NCBI GenBank assembly: GCA_947447525.1
Contig: CANFJL010000001.1
Span: 1-64,000, forward strand
DNA: 64,000 nucleotides
Direction of reading: 5' to 3'
From: Flavobacteriales bacterium
GTDB taxonomy: Bacteria; Bacteroidota; Bacteroidia; Flavobacteriales_D; Crocinitomicaceae
Shown here: one piece after another, positions 33,367 through 42,165 of the stretch
How the letters are laid out: every line of letters begins with the position of its first letter
How positions within the stretch are numbered: the stretch's first letter is position 1
The notes under the pieces: model-generated
Told to the model about the DNA's origin: nothing
The model's database searches: none
What the model saw: the letters and a program-made list of their open reading frames with translations, nothing else
Position numbers and translations under genes: made by a program

Positions 33367-34374
33367 CTAAAATCCTTGTACACCATTTACCGTTGTATAC
33401 TTGAGTATATTTTTTTTATCTGGGAAAATTCTTGCAAATGCTGATTGTACCGCTAATGTTCCTTCATGGAACCCACATAAAATTAGTTTTAATTTATTCT
33501 CGTAAGTATTAACATCTCCAATGGCATAGATACCTGGGATATTTGTAGAATAATCTAAAGTTGTTACCTTAATGGCATTCTTTTCAATTTCTAAACCCCA
33601 ATCTGCAATGGGACCCAAACTTGGTTTCAATCCAAATAGAGGGATAAAATGATCTGCCTTGATAGTAATTTCACCGTCTTTTTGATGGCTTACAATTACA
33701 TTTTCCAAGTGATCATCGCCTTGTAATCCTGTTACTTCTGCTTCTGTTATTAATTCAATCTCACCTTTTTCAGCCAGATCAATAACTTTTTGTACAGAAT
33801 CAAGATGTCCACGGAAAGAACTATTTCGATGTACTAAAGTTACTTTCGATGCGATTTTTTGCTCTACTAAAAAGATAGACCAATCTAAAGCTGAATCACC
33901 ACCTCCTGCTATTACACATCTTTTTCCTTTGTAAAAATTCGGGTCTTTTATGATGTATTCAACTCCCTTATCTTCAAAGGATGTGAGGGTATCAATAGGT
34001 GGTTTGCGTGGTTCAAAAACGCCTAGTCCACCAGCAATCATAACAATTGGAGCTTTGTGTTGGGTTCCTTTTACAGTAGTCACAATAAAATCATTACCCT
34101 CTTTATCAATTTTCATTGCTGCTTCGCCTAGTGTAAATCCAGGTTTAAAGGGTGCCGCTTGTTTCATTAAATTATCTATCAATTCACCCGCTAATATCGT
34201 TGGAAATCCAGGGATATCATAAATTGGTTTTTTGGGATATATCTCTGAACATTGCCCCCCCGGTTCCGGTAAAGAATCAATTAAATGACATTTTAATTTT
34301 AAAAGTCCTGCTTCAAATACAGTAAATAAACCTACTGGACCAGCGCCTATAATTATTATATCTGTTTCAATCAT
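33367..34374 (-). CDS. Ferredoxin/flavodoxin--NADP+ reductase, thioredoxin-reductase-like type
   Basis: The 335-residue FAD protein has IIGAGPVGLFTVF at the N-terminus, EPGGQCSEIYPKKPIYDIPG, the NADP-binding GGGDSALDW and the C-terminal FAD motif YAIGDVNTYENKLKLI. The overall plan is that of thioredoxin reductase, but the redox-active CxxC is absent. This defines the YumC-type ferredoxin-NADP reductases. It transfers electrons between NADPH and ferredoxin or flavodoxin. It lies 56 bases after the aldo/keto reductase gene. Confidence 0.9.
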   Translation of the reverse strand: MIETDIIIIGAGPVGLFTVFEAGLLKLKCHLIDSLPEPGGQCSEIYPKKPIYDIPGFPTILAGELIDNLMKQAAPFKPGFTLGEAAMKIDKEGNDFIVTTVKGTQHKAPIVMIAGGLGVFEPRKPPIDTLTSFEDKGVEYIIKDPNFYKGKRCVIAGGGDSALDWSIFLVEQKIASKVTLVHRNSSFRGHLDSVQKVIDLAEKGEIELITEAEVTGLQGDDHLENVIVSHQKDGEITIKADHFIPLFGLKPSLGPIADWGLEIEKNAIKVTTLDYSTNIPGIYAIGDVNTYENKLKLILCGFHEGTLAVQSAFARIFPDKKNILKYTTVNGVQGF

Positions 34375-34430
34375 TTTTCTATTTTTAACTTATTGGAACA
34401 CTTCAATTGAATTGATGTTCAATTTTTAAT

Positions 34431-35414
34431 TTAATAATCTGCTCTTGGAGGAACATTTTCTAATATAGCATCAATATTCATTAATATTTCTGGAGTTAGT
34501 AAATGTTGCGCTTCAATTGCTTTAAGATTTTCTTTAAGCTGCTCAACTTTGCTTGCGCCAAGAATAACTGTGCTGACATTCTTATTAGATAGACACCATG
34601 ATAATCCTAATACAGGTAATGAAATTCCTAAATCTCCCGCTAAAACAGAAAGCTCTTTAACTTTCTCTATCCTTTCCTCTGTAAGATTTTTATCCTTTAA
34701 CCACTCTAAACCATCAAGTCCTAATCTAGTTTCTTTTGGGAATCCGTTATTGTATTTACCTGTCAAAATACCACTTGCTAATGGAGACCAAACAGTTGTT
34801 CCTAATCCAACAGTTTTGTACAATTGATCAAACTCAACTTCTACCTTGGCTCGCGTAAACATGTTGTATTCTGGTTGTTCGACAACAGGACCAATCAAAT
34901 GATTTTGTTTGGCAAAAAGGTGAGCCTCCATAATCTCTTGAGCACTCCATTCACTGGTTCCCCAGTATAATATTTTCCCTTGAGCAATTAAATGGTGCAT
35001 TGCCCAAACCGTTTCCTCAATTGGAGTGTTTTTGTCGGGTCTGTGACAAAGATATAGATCTAAATAATCTACTTGTAATCTTTTTAATGCTTGGTCGCAC
35101 GCTTCGAAAACATGCTTTCTATTCAATCCTTTTTGTGTTGGTAATTGTCCACCATTACCAAAGAAAACTTTGCTGCTCACAATAAAACTATCGCGAGACC
35201 ATGCCTGTTTCTTTAATATTTCTCCCATGACAATTTCACTCATTCCTCTAGAATAAATCTCAGCGTTGTCAAAAAAGTTGATTCCATTTTCGTAGGCTAA
35301 GACCATTAAATCTTCTGCCGTGGAAGATTCGATTTGTTTTCCAAAAGTCAACCAAGACCCGAGTGACAAACGACTAATTTGAAGCCCTGTTTTACCTAGA
35401 TTATTATATTCCAT
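34431..35414 (-). CDS. Aldo/keto reductase (Kv-beta-like group)
   Basis: The 327-residue TIM-barrel reductase has the tetrad residues in FFDNAEIYSRG (Asp, Tyr), VSSKVF (Lys) and YLCHRPD (His). SPLASGILTGKY and VILGASKVEQLKENLKAIE bind the NADP. The pattern LGKTGLQISRLSLGSW at the start and the GASK end place it with the voltage-gated-potassium-channel beta-subunit-like reductases (YghZ type). The natural substrate is unknown. A TACTTTTG box precedes it. Confidence 0.9.
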   Translation of the reverse strand: MEYNNLGKTGLQISRLSLGSWLTFGKQIESSTAEDLMVLAYENGINFFDNAEIYSRGMSEIVMGEILKKQAWSRDSFIVSSKVFFGNGGQLPTQKGLNRKHVFEACDQALKRLQVDYLDLYLCHRPDKNTPIEETVWAMHHLIAQGKILYWGTSEWSAQEIMEAHLFAKQNHLIGPVVEQPEYNMFTRAKVEVEFDQLYKTVGLGTTVWSPLASGILTGKYNNGFPKETRLGLDGLEWLKDKNLTEERIEKVKELSVLAGDLGISLPVLGLSWCLSNKNVSTVILGASKVEQLKENLKAIEAQHLLTPEILMNIDAILENVPPRADY

Positions 35415-35432
35415 TTTGTATAAAATTATTTG

Positions 35433-35440
35433 TGCAAAAG
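35433..35440 (-). promoter_or_regulatory. Putative -7 promoter box for the aldo/keto reductase gene
   Basis: The minus-strand sequence TACTTTTG lies 18 bases before the ATG at 35414. It sits in the 148-base divergent region shared with the histidine kinase promoter at 35479-35507. Confidence 0.4.
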
Positions 35441-35478
35441 TAGTTAATCTTCTTTAAATTAATTAAATAATAAGAAAG

Positions 35479-35507
35479 TTTGAGGGCACAATTTTTTATT
35501 AAATTTG
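35479..35507 (+). promoter_or_regulatory. Bacteroidota promoter for the PAS histidine kinase operon
   Basis: TTTG (35479-35482), 17 bases, then TAAATTTG (35500-35507) form a complete -33/-7 pair. The ATG follows at 35563, giving a leader of about 50 bases. Confidence 0.65.
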
Positions 35508-35562
35508 TTATGGTTATTTCGCTTAAAAACAGCAATTGAATTTAAGGGAATATTATTAATTA

Positions 35563-37389
35563 TTGAATATGCAAAATAACATTTCCGCTTCATCTTTAGA
35601 TTTAGTCTTCGAATCTCTCAGATTTTCACATGTATATTGTGCCTTACTTAAAGCAGACGGAACCATTATTTATGTAAGTGATGTATTAGCGGAGCAACCC
35701 ATATCCTTAATAGGCAAGTCAATTTCATTAGTTTTTGATTTTGACATCCAAAAGGATCTTTCCAACTGTTTGGATTCAAATACCAAGGAGTTTAAGACTT
35801 TTTCTTGTAGGTATTTAAATCAAAAATTTAGACTTAGTCTCAAAGTCACTGACTTTGGATTTACTTTGTTAGCCTACCCAGAGGCGCACCTCACAGAAAA
35901 AAAAGATTCTATTGACGATTTAAAAGCACTAAATAAAAAATTAGAAAGTCAAAGTGCTTTTTTTGAATATATATTAAATAATATACCGTCTGATATTGCA
36001 GTTTTTAGTCCAGATCACCGATATCTTTTTGTCAATCCACAAGGCATAAAAGACGATAAAATCCGCAAGTTCATTATTGGTAAAGATGACTTTGATTATT
36101 GTGAATTTAAAGGCTTGCCAACAACCGTCGCAGAAAAAAGAAGAGCACTATTTGATAAGGTTATGCAATCAAAAGAGGAAATTGAATGGGAGGAAGAAAT
36201 TAAAGATGCTGTAGGAAATCGAAAAGTAATTCTTCGAAAAATGGGTCCTGTTTTTGATGAGAATGGAAAGGTAAATTTTGTTATTGGTTATGGAATGGAT
36301 ATCAGCTCTCGAAAATTAATAGAGGAAAAATTATCCATCGCTAAAAAAGAAATTGAAATGATCAACTTAGATCTGGAAGAAATTGTAATTGAAAAAACAC
36401 AACGAAATTTAGACCTAGCAAAATCTATATCTGAACAAGAAAAATTGGTTACCATTGGAGAATTATCCTCAGGTGTTGCTCATGATTTAAACACCCCAAT
36501 TGGTGCCATTAAAATTGGAGCTGAAAGTATAAAGTATTCGTTTGAAAATTTATTAAGGAACACTATTTCAGAATGCAGTCAAGATCAAATCATAAAAGCT
36601 TGCGAATTAGCAGAGAGCACAAATCGAGTATTGTATGTTGGCGGTCTTCAACAAAGAAGAGAAATTAAAGAATTCGAAAAATATTTACTGGATTATTTTC
36701 CAGGCATTGAATCTTCTGATATTAATCAAATCGCCAGTATGTTGGTAAAATCCAATATAAGCATAACGGATACTGATTTAATTCAATCAATTATTAGCTC
36801 AAGTAATCCTATTGCATTTCTCTCCTTGATTTTTAATTTACATACGATTAAAAGTTTTTTAACAACCATTCTAAGCGCAAGCGAAAGAGCAGCAAAAGTA
36901 GTTAGTGATCTAAGTGCATTCAGTAAGGATCATCGAAATGATGAAAAGTCTGTAGTTGTTTTACATAATAATATTGCTTCGGTTCTCAATATATTTAATT
37001 TCGCTTTAAGGAAAAATGTGGAAGTTTATTTTGATGTAGATCCATCTTTAGAAATTATTGGCCTAGAAATTAAATTATTTCAATTGTGGTCTAATTTATT
37101 AAAGAATGCAATAGAGTCTATCGAAGAAACAGAAACTAAGGGAGTCTTAAAAATATATAGTGAAGAGCGGCAAGGTGCAATCTGCATTTACTTTGAGAAT
37201 AATGGTCCTTATATTCCTGAAGAGACTCAGAAGCTTATCTTTGAAAAGTTTTATACCACTAAAGCAAAAAAGAACGGTTCTGGATTGGGCTTAAGTATTG
37301 TGAAAAGTGTCCTTGAAGAACATAATGCCTCCATTTCACTAAGCTCTGATAAAGAAAAAACTGTTTTTCAATTGACTTTTACACGATAG
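35563..37389 (+). CDS. Soluble PAS-domain sensor histidine kinase
   Basis: The 608-residue protein has no transmembrane segment. It has a PAS-like region (about 15-110), a PAS domain (about 130-255, ending FVIGYGMDISSRK), a coiled coil (about 258-300), the phosphoacceptor H307 in SSGVAHDLNTPIG, and a HATPase domain (N box WSNLLKNAIESIEE, G2 GSGLGLSIVKSVLEEHN). Between H307 and the ATPase domain lie about 165 residues, far more than the usual 60-70, forming an inserted helical region (about 325-465). The response regulator gene follows after 60 bases. Confidence 0.88.
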   Translation: MNMQNNISASSLDLVFESLRFSHVYCALLKADGTIIYVSDVLAEQPISLIGKSISLVFDFDIQKDLSNCLDSNTKEFKTFSCRYLNQKFRLSLKVTDFGFTLLAYPEAHLTEKKDSIDDLKALNKKLESQSAFFEYILNNIPSDIAVFSPDHRYLFVNPQGIKDDKIRKFIIGKDDFDYCEFKGLPTTVAEKRRALFDKVMQSKEEIEWEEEIKDAVGNRKVILRKMGPVFDENGKVNFVIGYGMDISSRKLIEEKLSIAKKEIEMINLDLEEIVIEKTQRNLDLAKSISEQEKLVTIGELSSGVAHDLNTPIGAIKIGAESIKYSFENLLRNTISECSQDQIIKACELAESTNRVLYVGGLQQRREIKEFEKYLLDYFPGIESSDINQIASMLVKSNISITDTDLIQSIISSSNPIAFLSLIFNLHTIKSFLTTILSASERAAKVVSDLSAFSKDHRNDEKSVVVLHNNIASVLNIFNFALRKNVEVYFDVDPSLEIIGLEIKLFQLWSNLLKNAIESIEETETKGVLKIYSEERQGAICIYFENNGPYIPEETQKLIFEKFYTTKAKKNGSGLGLSIVKSVLEEHNASISLSSDKEKTVFQLTFTR

Positions 37390-37437
37390 GTAGTTAAAAC
37401 AAAATTAATAGCATGATTCTTCACTTATTTAATTAAT

Positions 37438-37445
37438 TAAATTTG
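37438..37445 (+). promoter_or_regulatory. Putative -7 promoter box, 4 bases before an ATG
   Basis: TAAATTTG matches the consensus and ends 4 bases before the response regulator ATG at 37450. It would give a leaderless or nearly leaderless mRNA, independent of the kinase gene upstream. Confidence 0.42.
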
Positions 37446-37449
37446 CGCC

Positions 37450-37860
37450 ATGGATTCTATAAAATATGCTGTTGTTTGTGTCGATGATGACCCATTTATT
37501 CTTCAAATGCTATCCTTTCAACTCACTAAAGTTGTTAATCAAAAGCATACCCTTATTGAATATTTCACGGATCCTTCTGAAGCCTTTATCAACATAGATG
37601 CGCTTGTAGAAGAAAAGATTGATATCATATTTATTATTGTAGATTATCAAATGCCAGAAATGACTGGAGCCCAATTAATCCGTGCCATAAAATTGAAACA
37701 TCCTAATCTTAAATGCATAATGCTTTCTGGACAAGCTAATCCGATTTCTGTAGAAGAATTATTGCAGGATGAAATGTTAGAAAGTTTTATTGCAAAGCCT
37801 TGGAATGAAGAAGTCTTGTTTCAAGCCATACAACCCATAATAGAATCTTTAGAAGCTTAA
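37450..37860 (+). CDS. Single-domain response regulator
   Basis: The 136-residue protein is a receiver domain only, with the acidic pocket VCVDDDPF (13-20), the phosphoacceptor D65 in IVDYQMPEMTG, the conserved serine of CIMLSG and the lysine of FIAKPW. There is no output domain, so it probably acts by protein contact or as a phosphate relay. Its position behind the PAS kinase gene makes that kinase the likely partner. Confidence 0.9.
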   Translation: MDSIKYAVVCVDDDPFILQMLSFQLTKVVNQKHTLIEYFTDPSEAFINIDALVEEKIDIIFIIVDYQMPEMTGAQLIRAIKLKHPNLKCIMLSGQANPISVEELLQDEMLESFIAKPWNEEVLFQAIQPIIESLEA

Positions 37861-37872
37861 AATTCTTACAAC

Positions 37873-39210
37873 ATGAAAATTATTTTACTTCTAGGTGCAG
37901 GTTTGTCTTCTTCCTCATTGATTCGTTATCTATTGGACCATGCAGAACAAGAAGATTGGTTCGTAAATGTAGTTGATCAAGATTTATCTTTAGCGCAACG
38001 AAAAATAGGCAATCACCCTAGAGCAGCAGCGCTAAGTTTTAATGCATTAGACCCAGCTGAGCGCAAGCCAATGATTGGTCACGCAGATATTGTTATTTCT
38101 ATGCTTCCCGCTAGATTTCATGCTGAAGTAGCAGTTGATTGTATTGAACTTAAAACGCATTTAATCACGCCTTCTTATGTCTCTCCAGAAATGAAGGCAC
38201 TGGCTGAACATGCAGTTAAAGCGGGAATTGTCATCATGAATGAGATAGGAGTCGACCCTGGAATTGATCACATGAGTGCTATGCAAATTATCCATGATAT
38301 TCAGGCGAAAGGTGGAAAAATGGATAGTTTTAAATCTTTTTGCGGCGGTCTAATGGCTCCAGAAAGTGATGACAATCCCTGGCATTTTAAATTCACTTGG
38401 AACCCACGCAATGTTGTTTTAGCTGGACAAGGTGGTGCAGCAGCATTCATTCAAAATAATGAGAATAAATACATTCCCTATTCTCAGCTCTTTAAAAGAA
38501 CAGAGCGCTTTGAGATTTCTACTTATGGTGAATTTGATGGTTATGCCAATAGAGATTCATTTGCCTATAGAAAAACCTATGGTTTATTAGACATCCCAAC
38601 TTTATATAGAGGAACACTTAGACGCCCAGATTTTTGCCAAGGTTGGAATGTTTTTATTGAACTAGGAATGACTGATGATTCCTACAAATTAAGCGATTCC
38701 AATTTAATGACACCTAGGCGATTTATTAATTCCTTTCTTCCTTATTATCCTAGTAAATCAGTGGAGGAGAAATTCATGGAATTTTTAGGCCCTGAAAGAA
38801 TTCAATTATTCGATCAATTCAATTGGTTAGGGATATTTAATAATGAGGAATTTATAGGGTTAGAAAATGCCTCACCTGCAAAATTATTGGAAGAGTTTTT
38901 AATAAAAAAATTAATCTTGTCTCCCAATGATAAGGATATGATCGTGATGTATCATGAATTTGAATATTCAATCGAGAACAAAAAGAAAAAGGTGATTGCC
39001 TCTATGGTAAATATAGGGGAGGACCCTATGTACACTTCTATGGCTAATACGGTTGGTTTGCCTGTAGCAATAATGGCAAAATTGATCTTACAAGAAAAAT
39101 TTAATACTCCGGGGGTTCACATACCTATTCAACCAGAAGTATACAATCCTATAATGGAAGAACTTAAATCCTTTGGAATTCTATTTCACGAAGTGGAAAA
39201 TGATTTGTAA
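37873..39210 (+). CDS. Saccharopine dehydrogenase family protein (saccharopine reductase-like)
   Basis: The 445-residue protein has an N-terminal Rossmann domain (LLLGAGLSSSSLIRYL), ISMLPARFHAEVAVDCIE, THLITPSYVSPEMKAL and NEIGVDPGIDHMSAMQIIHD, closely following the Lys9 (glutamate-forming) saccharopine reductase pattern. The C-terminal half contains the FCGGLMAPESDDNPWHFKFTWNP substrate-binding segment. It could act in lysine breakdown or synthesis, or as a carboxynorspermidine-type enzyme. Neighbours do not decide. It lies 12 bases after the response regulator gene. Confidence 0.86.
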   Translation: MKIILLLGAGLSSSSLIRYLLDHAEQEDWFVNVVDQDLSLAQRKIGNHPRAAALSFNALDPAERKPMIGHADIVISMLPARFHAEVAVDCIELKTHLITPSYVSPEMKALAEHAVKAGIVIMNEIGVDPGIDHMSAMQIIHDIQAKGGKMDSFKSFCGGLMAPESDDNPWHFKFTWNPRNVVLAGQGGAAAFIQNNENKYIPYSQLFKRTERFEISTYGEFDGYANRDSFAYRKTYGLLDIPTLYRGTLRRPDFCQGWNVFIELGMTDDSYKLSDSNLMTPRRFINSFLPYYPSKSVEEKFMEFLGPERIQLFDQFNWLGIFNNEEFIGLENASPAKLLEEFLIKKLILSPNDKDMIVMYHEFEYSIENKKKKVIASMVNIGEDPMYTSMANTVGLPVAIMAKLILQEKFNTPGVHIPIQPEVYNPIMEELKSFGILFHEVENDL

Positions 39211-39231
39211 ATTAGCATTATTAAGGAAATT

Positions 39232-39537
39232 ATGGAAAACGAAGAAAATCAAATGAATATTGAACTCTCTGAAGATATTGCTTTAGGGGTTTATTCAAAT
39301 TTAGCGGTAATTACACATTCGCCCGCTGAGGTGGTTTGTGATTTCATTCAACTAATGCCTGGAATGCCCAAAGGAAAAGTTAGATCTAGGGTATTGATGA
39401 CACCGCAAAACGCCAAAAGATTTATGCAGGCATTGTCGGATAACATTGCAAAATATGAGCAACAATTTGGTGCTTTAGATGAGCCTGTAACCGGGATGCC
39501 TCCAATGAATTTTGGGACACCAAATACGATGGCATAA
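39232..39537 (+). CDS. DUF3467 domain-containing protein
   Basis: The 101-residue protein matches DUF3467 with GVYSNLAVITHSPAEVVCDF, MPGMPKGKVRSRVLMTPQNAKRF and ALSDNIAKYEQQFG. The family is small, cytoplasmic and of unknown function. As I recall it often lies beside rpoC in Bacteroidota; here it is about 15 kb from rpoC, between a saccharopine reductase gene and a glycosyltransferase gene. Confidence 0.85.
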   Translation: MENEENQMNIELSEDIALGVYSNLAVITHSPAEVVCDFIQLMPGMPKGKVRSRVLMTPQNAKRFMQALSDNIAKYEQQFGALDEPVTGMPPMNFGTPNTMA

Positions 39538-39557
39538 TTTATCTTTCTCAAATCAAT

Positions 39558-40466
39558 ATGCTGTACGTCTGTCTTCCCGTTTACAATACGGATGTCACTC
39601 GCTTGGCAAATGAACTTTTAATACAGTCAAAGAATTTTCCTGTAGAATTATTGATTGTAGACGATTGCTCCAGCAATCATTTCAAGCAAATTAATAGCGA
39701 ATTCTGCAAGGATAAAAATCAAATTACTTATATTTCTTTACCGAATAATATAGGAAGATCTGCCATTAGGAATTATTTTCTTGGGTTAAAATCAAAAGGA
39801 TATTTCTTATTCTTAGACGGCGATTCAATTATTTATCGTCCCAATTTTATTTCAACTTATCTAGAACTTATTGAGCAAACGAATCCGGATTTGGCATTTG
39901 GAGGATCTTGCTACCAAAAAAACCGTCCCTCTAGAAATTTTATGCTGAGGTGGAAGTATTCTACTTCGCGTGAAAGCAAGTCATTAGAGGTGCGATTGAA
40001 AAATTCCTTTGGTTTTAAAACAAATAATTTTTTAATCAACATCGAGGTTTTTAATCAGTTCCCCTTTAATGAAAATATTAAAGGTTATGGTCATGAAGAT
40101 ACTTTATTTGGTTTTCAATTAATTCAAAAAGACTTCTTTCCCTTACAGATTGACAATCCAGTTCTGAATGAGGTGCTAGATGAAAATCTTGAATTCTTGG
40201 TAAAAACTAATAATGCAATAGATAATTTAGTGATGATCAATTTAGATATAGAAAAATCACCCGAGTTTGTTGCTCATGTTAGACTATTGTCTTCTTATCA
40301 TACCTTAAAGAAAAAAAAGCTACTTCCTTTATTTAACGCTTGTTACTTTTTAGTTTCGGGAATGAATAATTTCCTTTTAGAAAAAGGGTATTTTTTCCTT
40401 TGGATGTTCGACGCCTATAAATTACAACGAATCTCAAAATCTTTTAAGGCTAAAGCTTTAGTTTAA
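39558..40466 (+). CDS. Glycosyltransferase family 2
   Basis: The 302-residue GT-A protein has the N-terminal nucleotide-sugar site VELLIVDDCSS, NNIGRSAIRN, the metal-binding FLFLDGDSI (DxD-like) and the acceptor-side GYGHEDTLFGFQLIQ. It transfers a sugar from an activated donor, probably onto a surface glycan or lipid. Donor and acceptor are not predictable. It converges with a GT4 gene; the two overlap by 9 bases at their 3' ends. Confidence 0.88.
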   Translation: MLYVCLPVYNTDVTRLANELLIQSKNFPVELLIVDDCSSNHFKQINSEFCKDKNQITYISLPNNIGRSAIRNYFLGLKSKGYFLFLDGDSIIYRPNFISTYLELIEQTNPDLAFGGSCYQKNRPSRNFMLRWKYSTSRESKSLEVRLKNSFGFKTNNFLINIEVFNQFPFNENIKGYGHEDTLFGFQLIQKDFFPLQIDNPVLNEVLDENLEFLVKTNNAIDNLVMINLDIEKSPEFVAHVRLLSSYHTLKKKKLLPLFNACYFLVSGMNNFLLEKGYFFLWMFDAYKLQRISKSFKAKALV

Positions 40467-41573
40467 GGATTTAATTAATGTTTCAAGTACCACTTGCTCA
40501 TTTTCCCAATGCTCAATTTGCGCAGCCTTCTTGCAGTTTTCCTTAAATAGCGCCAGTTGAGATGGATCATTTTGTAAGGTTCTAATGGCGTCTGCAATTA
40601 ATTTAGGTGTGGTCTCTTCAAGTGATATTCCAATATTATATTTTGAAACGAGCGATTTTATTTCCTTTAAGTTACCGCAAATGATGGGGGTATTTGCTTG
40701 AATATAATCAAAAACCTTATTGGGTAATGCATATTCATAATTGAGATTTGTCGGCTTGTCCAATGCAAGACCGCAGTCTGCCAAAAGAGTAAACTGCATC
40801 ATTTCTTTATAGGGACGCTTATCAAAAAATAACACTTTGTCTGTTAACCCAGCTTCTTGAACCATTATTTTTGCTGTAGGAATTAAGTCCCCATTTCCTA
40901 CTAAAAGAAGTTGCACATTTTCAAGTTCTTTCATTGCTAGGATTGCCTCTTCAATTCCACGATCAACATTTAATCCTGAACCTTGAATAATAACTGTAAA
41001 TACATTTTGTTTAATATTGACTGATAATGGAGTTGCATTTATTTGTGGCACTAATTGGAAAGGCACATTGCGAATTACATGAATGGGCACCTTGTATTTT
41101 TGCTCATAAATTGAAGCTATAGATGTATTGACAGTAACCACATGTTTAAGCCTAGGAAATATAAATTTTTCTAATGCTGACCAAATACCTTTTTTAATAG
41201 GATGATTTTGCAATTCAGGCACTTCAGTAAAAAGCTCATGCGTATCATAAATCAAAGGAATCCCCTTTAATTTCGAAATCAAATAATTAGGCAAAAGCGT
41301 ATCTAAGTCATTTGAATATAATAGAGATGATTTTGTGAATAGTAATTTTATAAAAAGTCTACAATTCAATTCTAAATAAAAACACACACCTTTATTAAAG
41401 AGTAAGTTCATCCGATGTGTTTGATGATCATTTTCGGGTAGCGGGAGACTGTCTTTAAGTTTTCTACCTATTAATAAGACGCGGTAGCCTTGAGAAATAA
41501 AAACAGAACAGGTTCTATTCACCCTATTGTCTGTGGCCAAATCATTACTTACACTTATCGTTATTCGCTTCAT
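40458..41573 (-). CDS. Glycosyltransferase family 4-like
   Basis: The 371-residue GT-B protein has the N-terminal RVNRTCSVFISQGYRVLLIGR, the linker VIRNVP, VIIQGSGLNVDRGIEEAILAM and the donor-site segment NYEYALPNKVFDYIQANTPII, the E-x7-E-like region of GT4 enzymes. It is predicted to add a sugar in polysaccharide or glycolipid synthesis. It is transcribed alone from a TACTTTTG box 10 bases upstream of the ATG. Confidence 0.86.
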   Translation of the reverse strand: MKRITISVSNDLATDNRVNRTCSVFISQGYRVLLIGRKLKDSLPLPENDHQTHRMNLLFNKGVCFYLELNCRLFIKLLFTKSSLLYSNDLDTLLPNYLISKLKGIPLIYDTHELFTEVPELQNHPIKKGIWSALEKFIFPRLKHVVTVNTSIASIYEQKYKVPIHVIRNVPFQLVPQINATPLSVNIKQNVFTVIIQGSGLNVDRGIEEAILAMKELENVQLLLVGNGDLIPTAKIMVQEAGLTDKVLFFDKRPYKEMMQFTLLADCGLALDKPTNLNYEYALPNKVFDYIQANTPIICGNLKEIKSLVSKYNIGISLEETTPKLIADAIRTLQNDPSQLALFKENCKKAAQIEHWENEQVVLETLIKSLN

Positions 41574-41583
41574 CTGTATAGGT

Positions 41584-41591
41584 CAAAAGTA
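41584..41591 (-). promoter_or_regulatory. Putative -7 promoter box for the GT4 gene
   Basis: The minus-strand sequence TACTTTTG matches TAnnTTTG, 10 bases before the ATG at 41573. The divergent tRNA operon promoter lies about 60 bases further on. Confidence 0.4.
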
Positions 41592-41650
41592 GCTAATTGT
41601 CCTTGAAGAAAAATATATCATAAAGAATTTTAAAAAAATCTCTAAAAAAC

Positions 41651-41680
41651 TTTGTGATAAAAAAAACTTTCGTACATTTG
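41651..41680 (+). promoter_or_regulatory. Promoter of the tRNA-tuf-rpl-rpo superoperon
   Basis: TTTG (41651-41654), 18 bases, then TACATTTG (41673-41680) form an exact Bacteroidota -33/-7 promoter. The first tRNA starts about 60 bases downstream. It is the only convincing promoter seen between here and rpoC. Confidence 0.8.
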
Positions 41681-41739
41681 CAGTCCAAAAATAGGGGAAA
41701 AAACGTTTTTTCGTTCTTTAATTTATTGCACCAACATTC

Positions 41740-41813
41740 GCCGATGTAGCTCAGTTGGCCAGAGCAGCTGATTTGTAATCAGCATGTCGGGGGTTCGAAT
41801 CCCTCCATCGGCT
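41740..41813 (+). tRNA. tRNA-Thr (anticodon TGT)
   Basis: A complete 74-base cloverleaf: acceptor GCCGATG/CATCGGC, anticodon stem GCTGA/TCAGC around TTTGTAA with anticodon TGT, T loop TTCGAAT. The 3' CCA is not encoded. It is the first tRNA of the operon. Confidence 0.97.
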
Positions 41814-41823
41814 CATGAAATTG

Positions 41824-41906
41824 GGGGAGATACTCAAGTGGCTAACGAGGACAGACTGTAAATCTGTTGGTTTATACCTTCGCAGGTTCGAATCCTGCTC
41901 TCCCCA
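41824..41906 (+). tRNA. tRNA-Tyr (anticodon GTA)
   Basis: An 83-base class II tRNA with acceptor GGGGAGA/TCTCCCC, anticodon loop CTGTAAA (GTA), a long variable arm and T arm GCAGG/CCTGC. CCA is not encoded. Confidence 0.97.
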
Positions 41907-41921
41907 CAGAAAAGTATATAA

Positions 41922-41994
41922 GCGGGAGTAGCTCAGTTGGTAGAGCTTCAGCCTTCCAAGCTGAACGTCGCGAGTTCGAGTCTCGTCTCCCGCT
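41922..41994 (+). tRNA. tRNA-Gly (anticodon TCC)
   Basis: A 73-base cloverleaf with acceptor GCGGGAG/CTCCCGC, anticodon stem TCAGC/GCTGA around CTTCCAA (TCC) and T loop TTCGAGT. Confidence 0.97.
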
Positions 41995-42010
41995 CACTTT
42001 TACTTTCTGC

Positions 42011-42082
42011 GCCGGTGTAGCTCAGGGGTAGAGCGCTTCCTTGGTAAGGAAGAGGTCACGAGTTCAATTCTCGTCATTGGCT
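42011..42082 (+). tRNA. tRNA-Thr (anticodon GGT)
   Basis: A 72-base tRNA with acceptor GCCGGTG/CATTGGC (two adjacent G-T wobble pairs), anticodon stem CTTCC/GGAAG around TTGGTAA (GGT) and T loop TTCAATT. All arms pair despite the wobbles. Confidence 0.95.
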
Positions 42083-42165
42083 CGAATAAAAAGAAAAAAA
42101 AGATATGGATTACACGAGGTAATCCTTTTATAGGTTGTATTTATTAACAAGTAACAAATAGAAAA

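Noticed and set aside
34396-34420. Hairpin GAACA...TGTTC between the aldo/keto reductase and ferredoxin reductase genes as a terminator
   Set aside because: The stem is AT-rich and interrupted, and in the direction of the genes no T-run follows.
42011-42082. tRNA-Thr(GGT) as a pseudogene because of two G-T pairs in the acceptor stem
   Set aside because: All four arms pair, the anticodon loop and T loop are normal, and the position in the operon is conserved.
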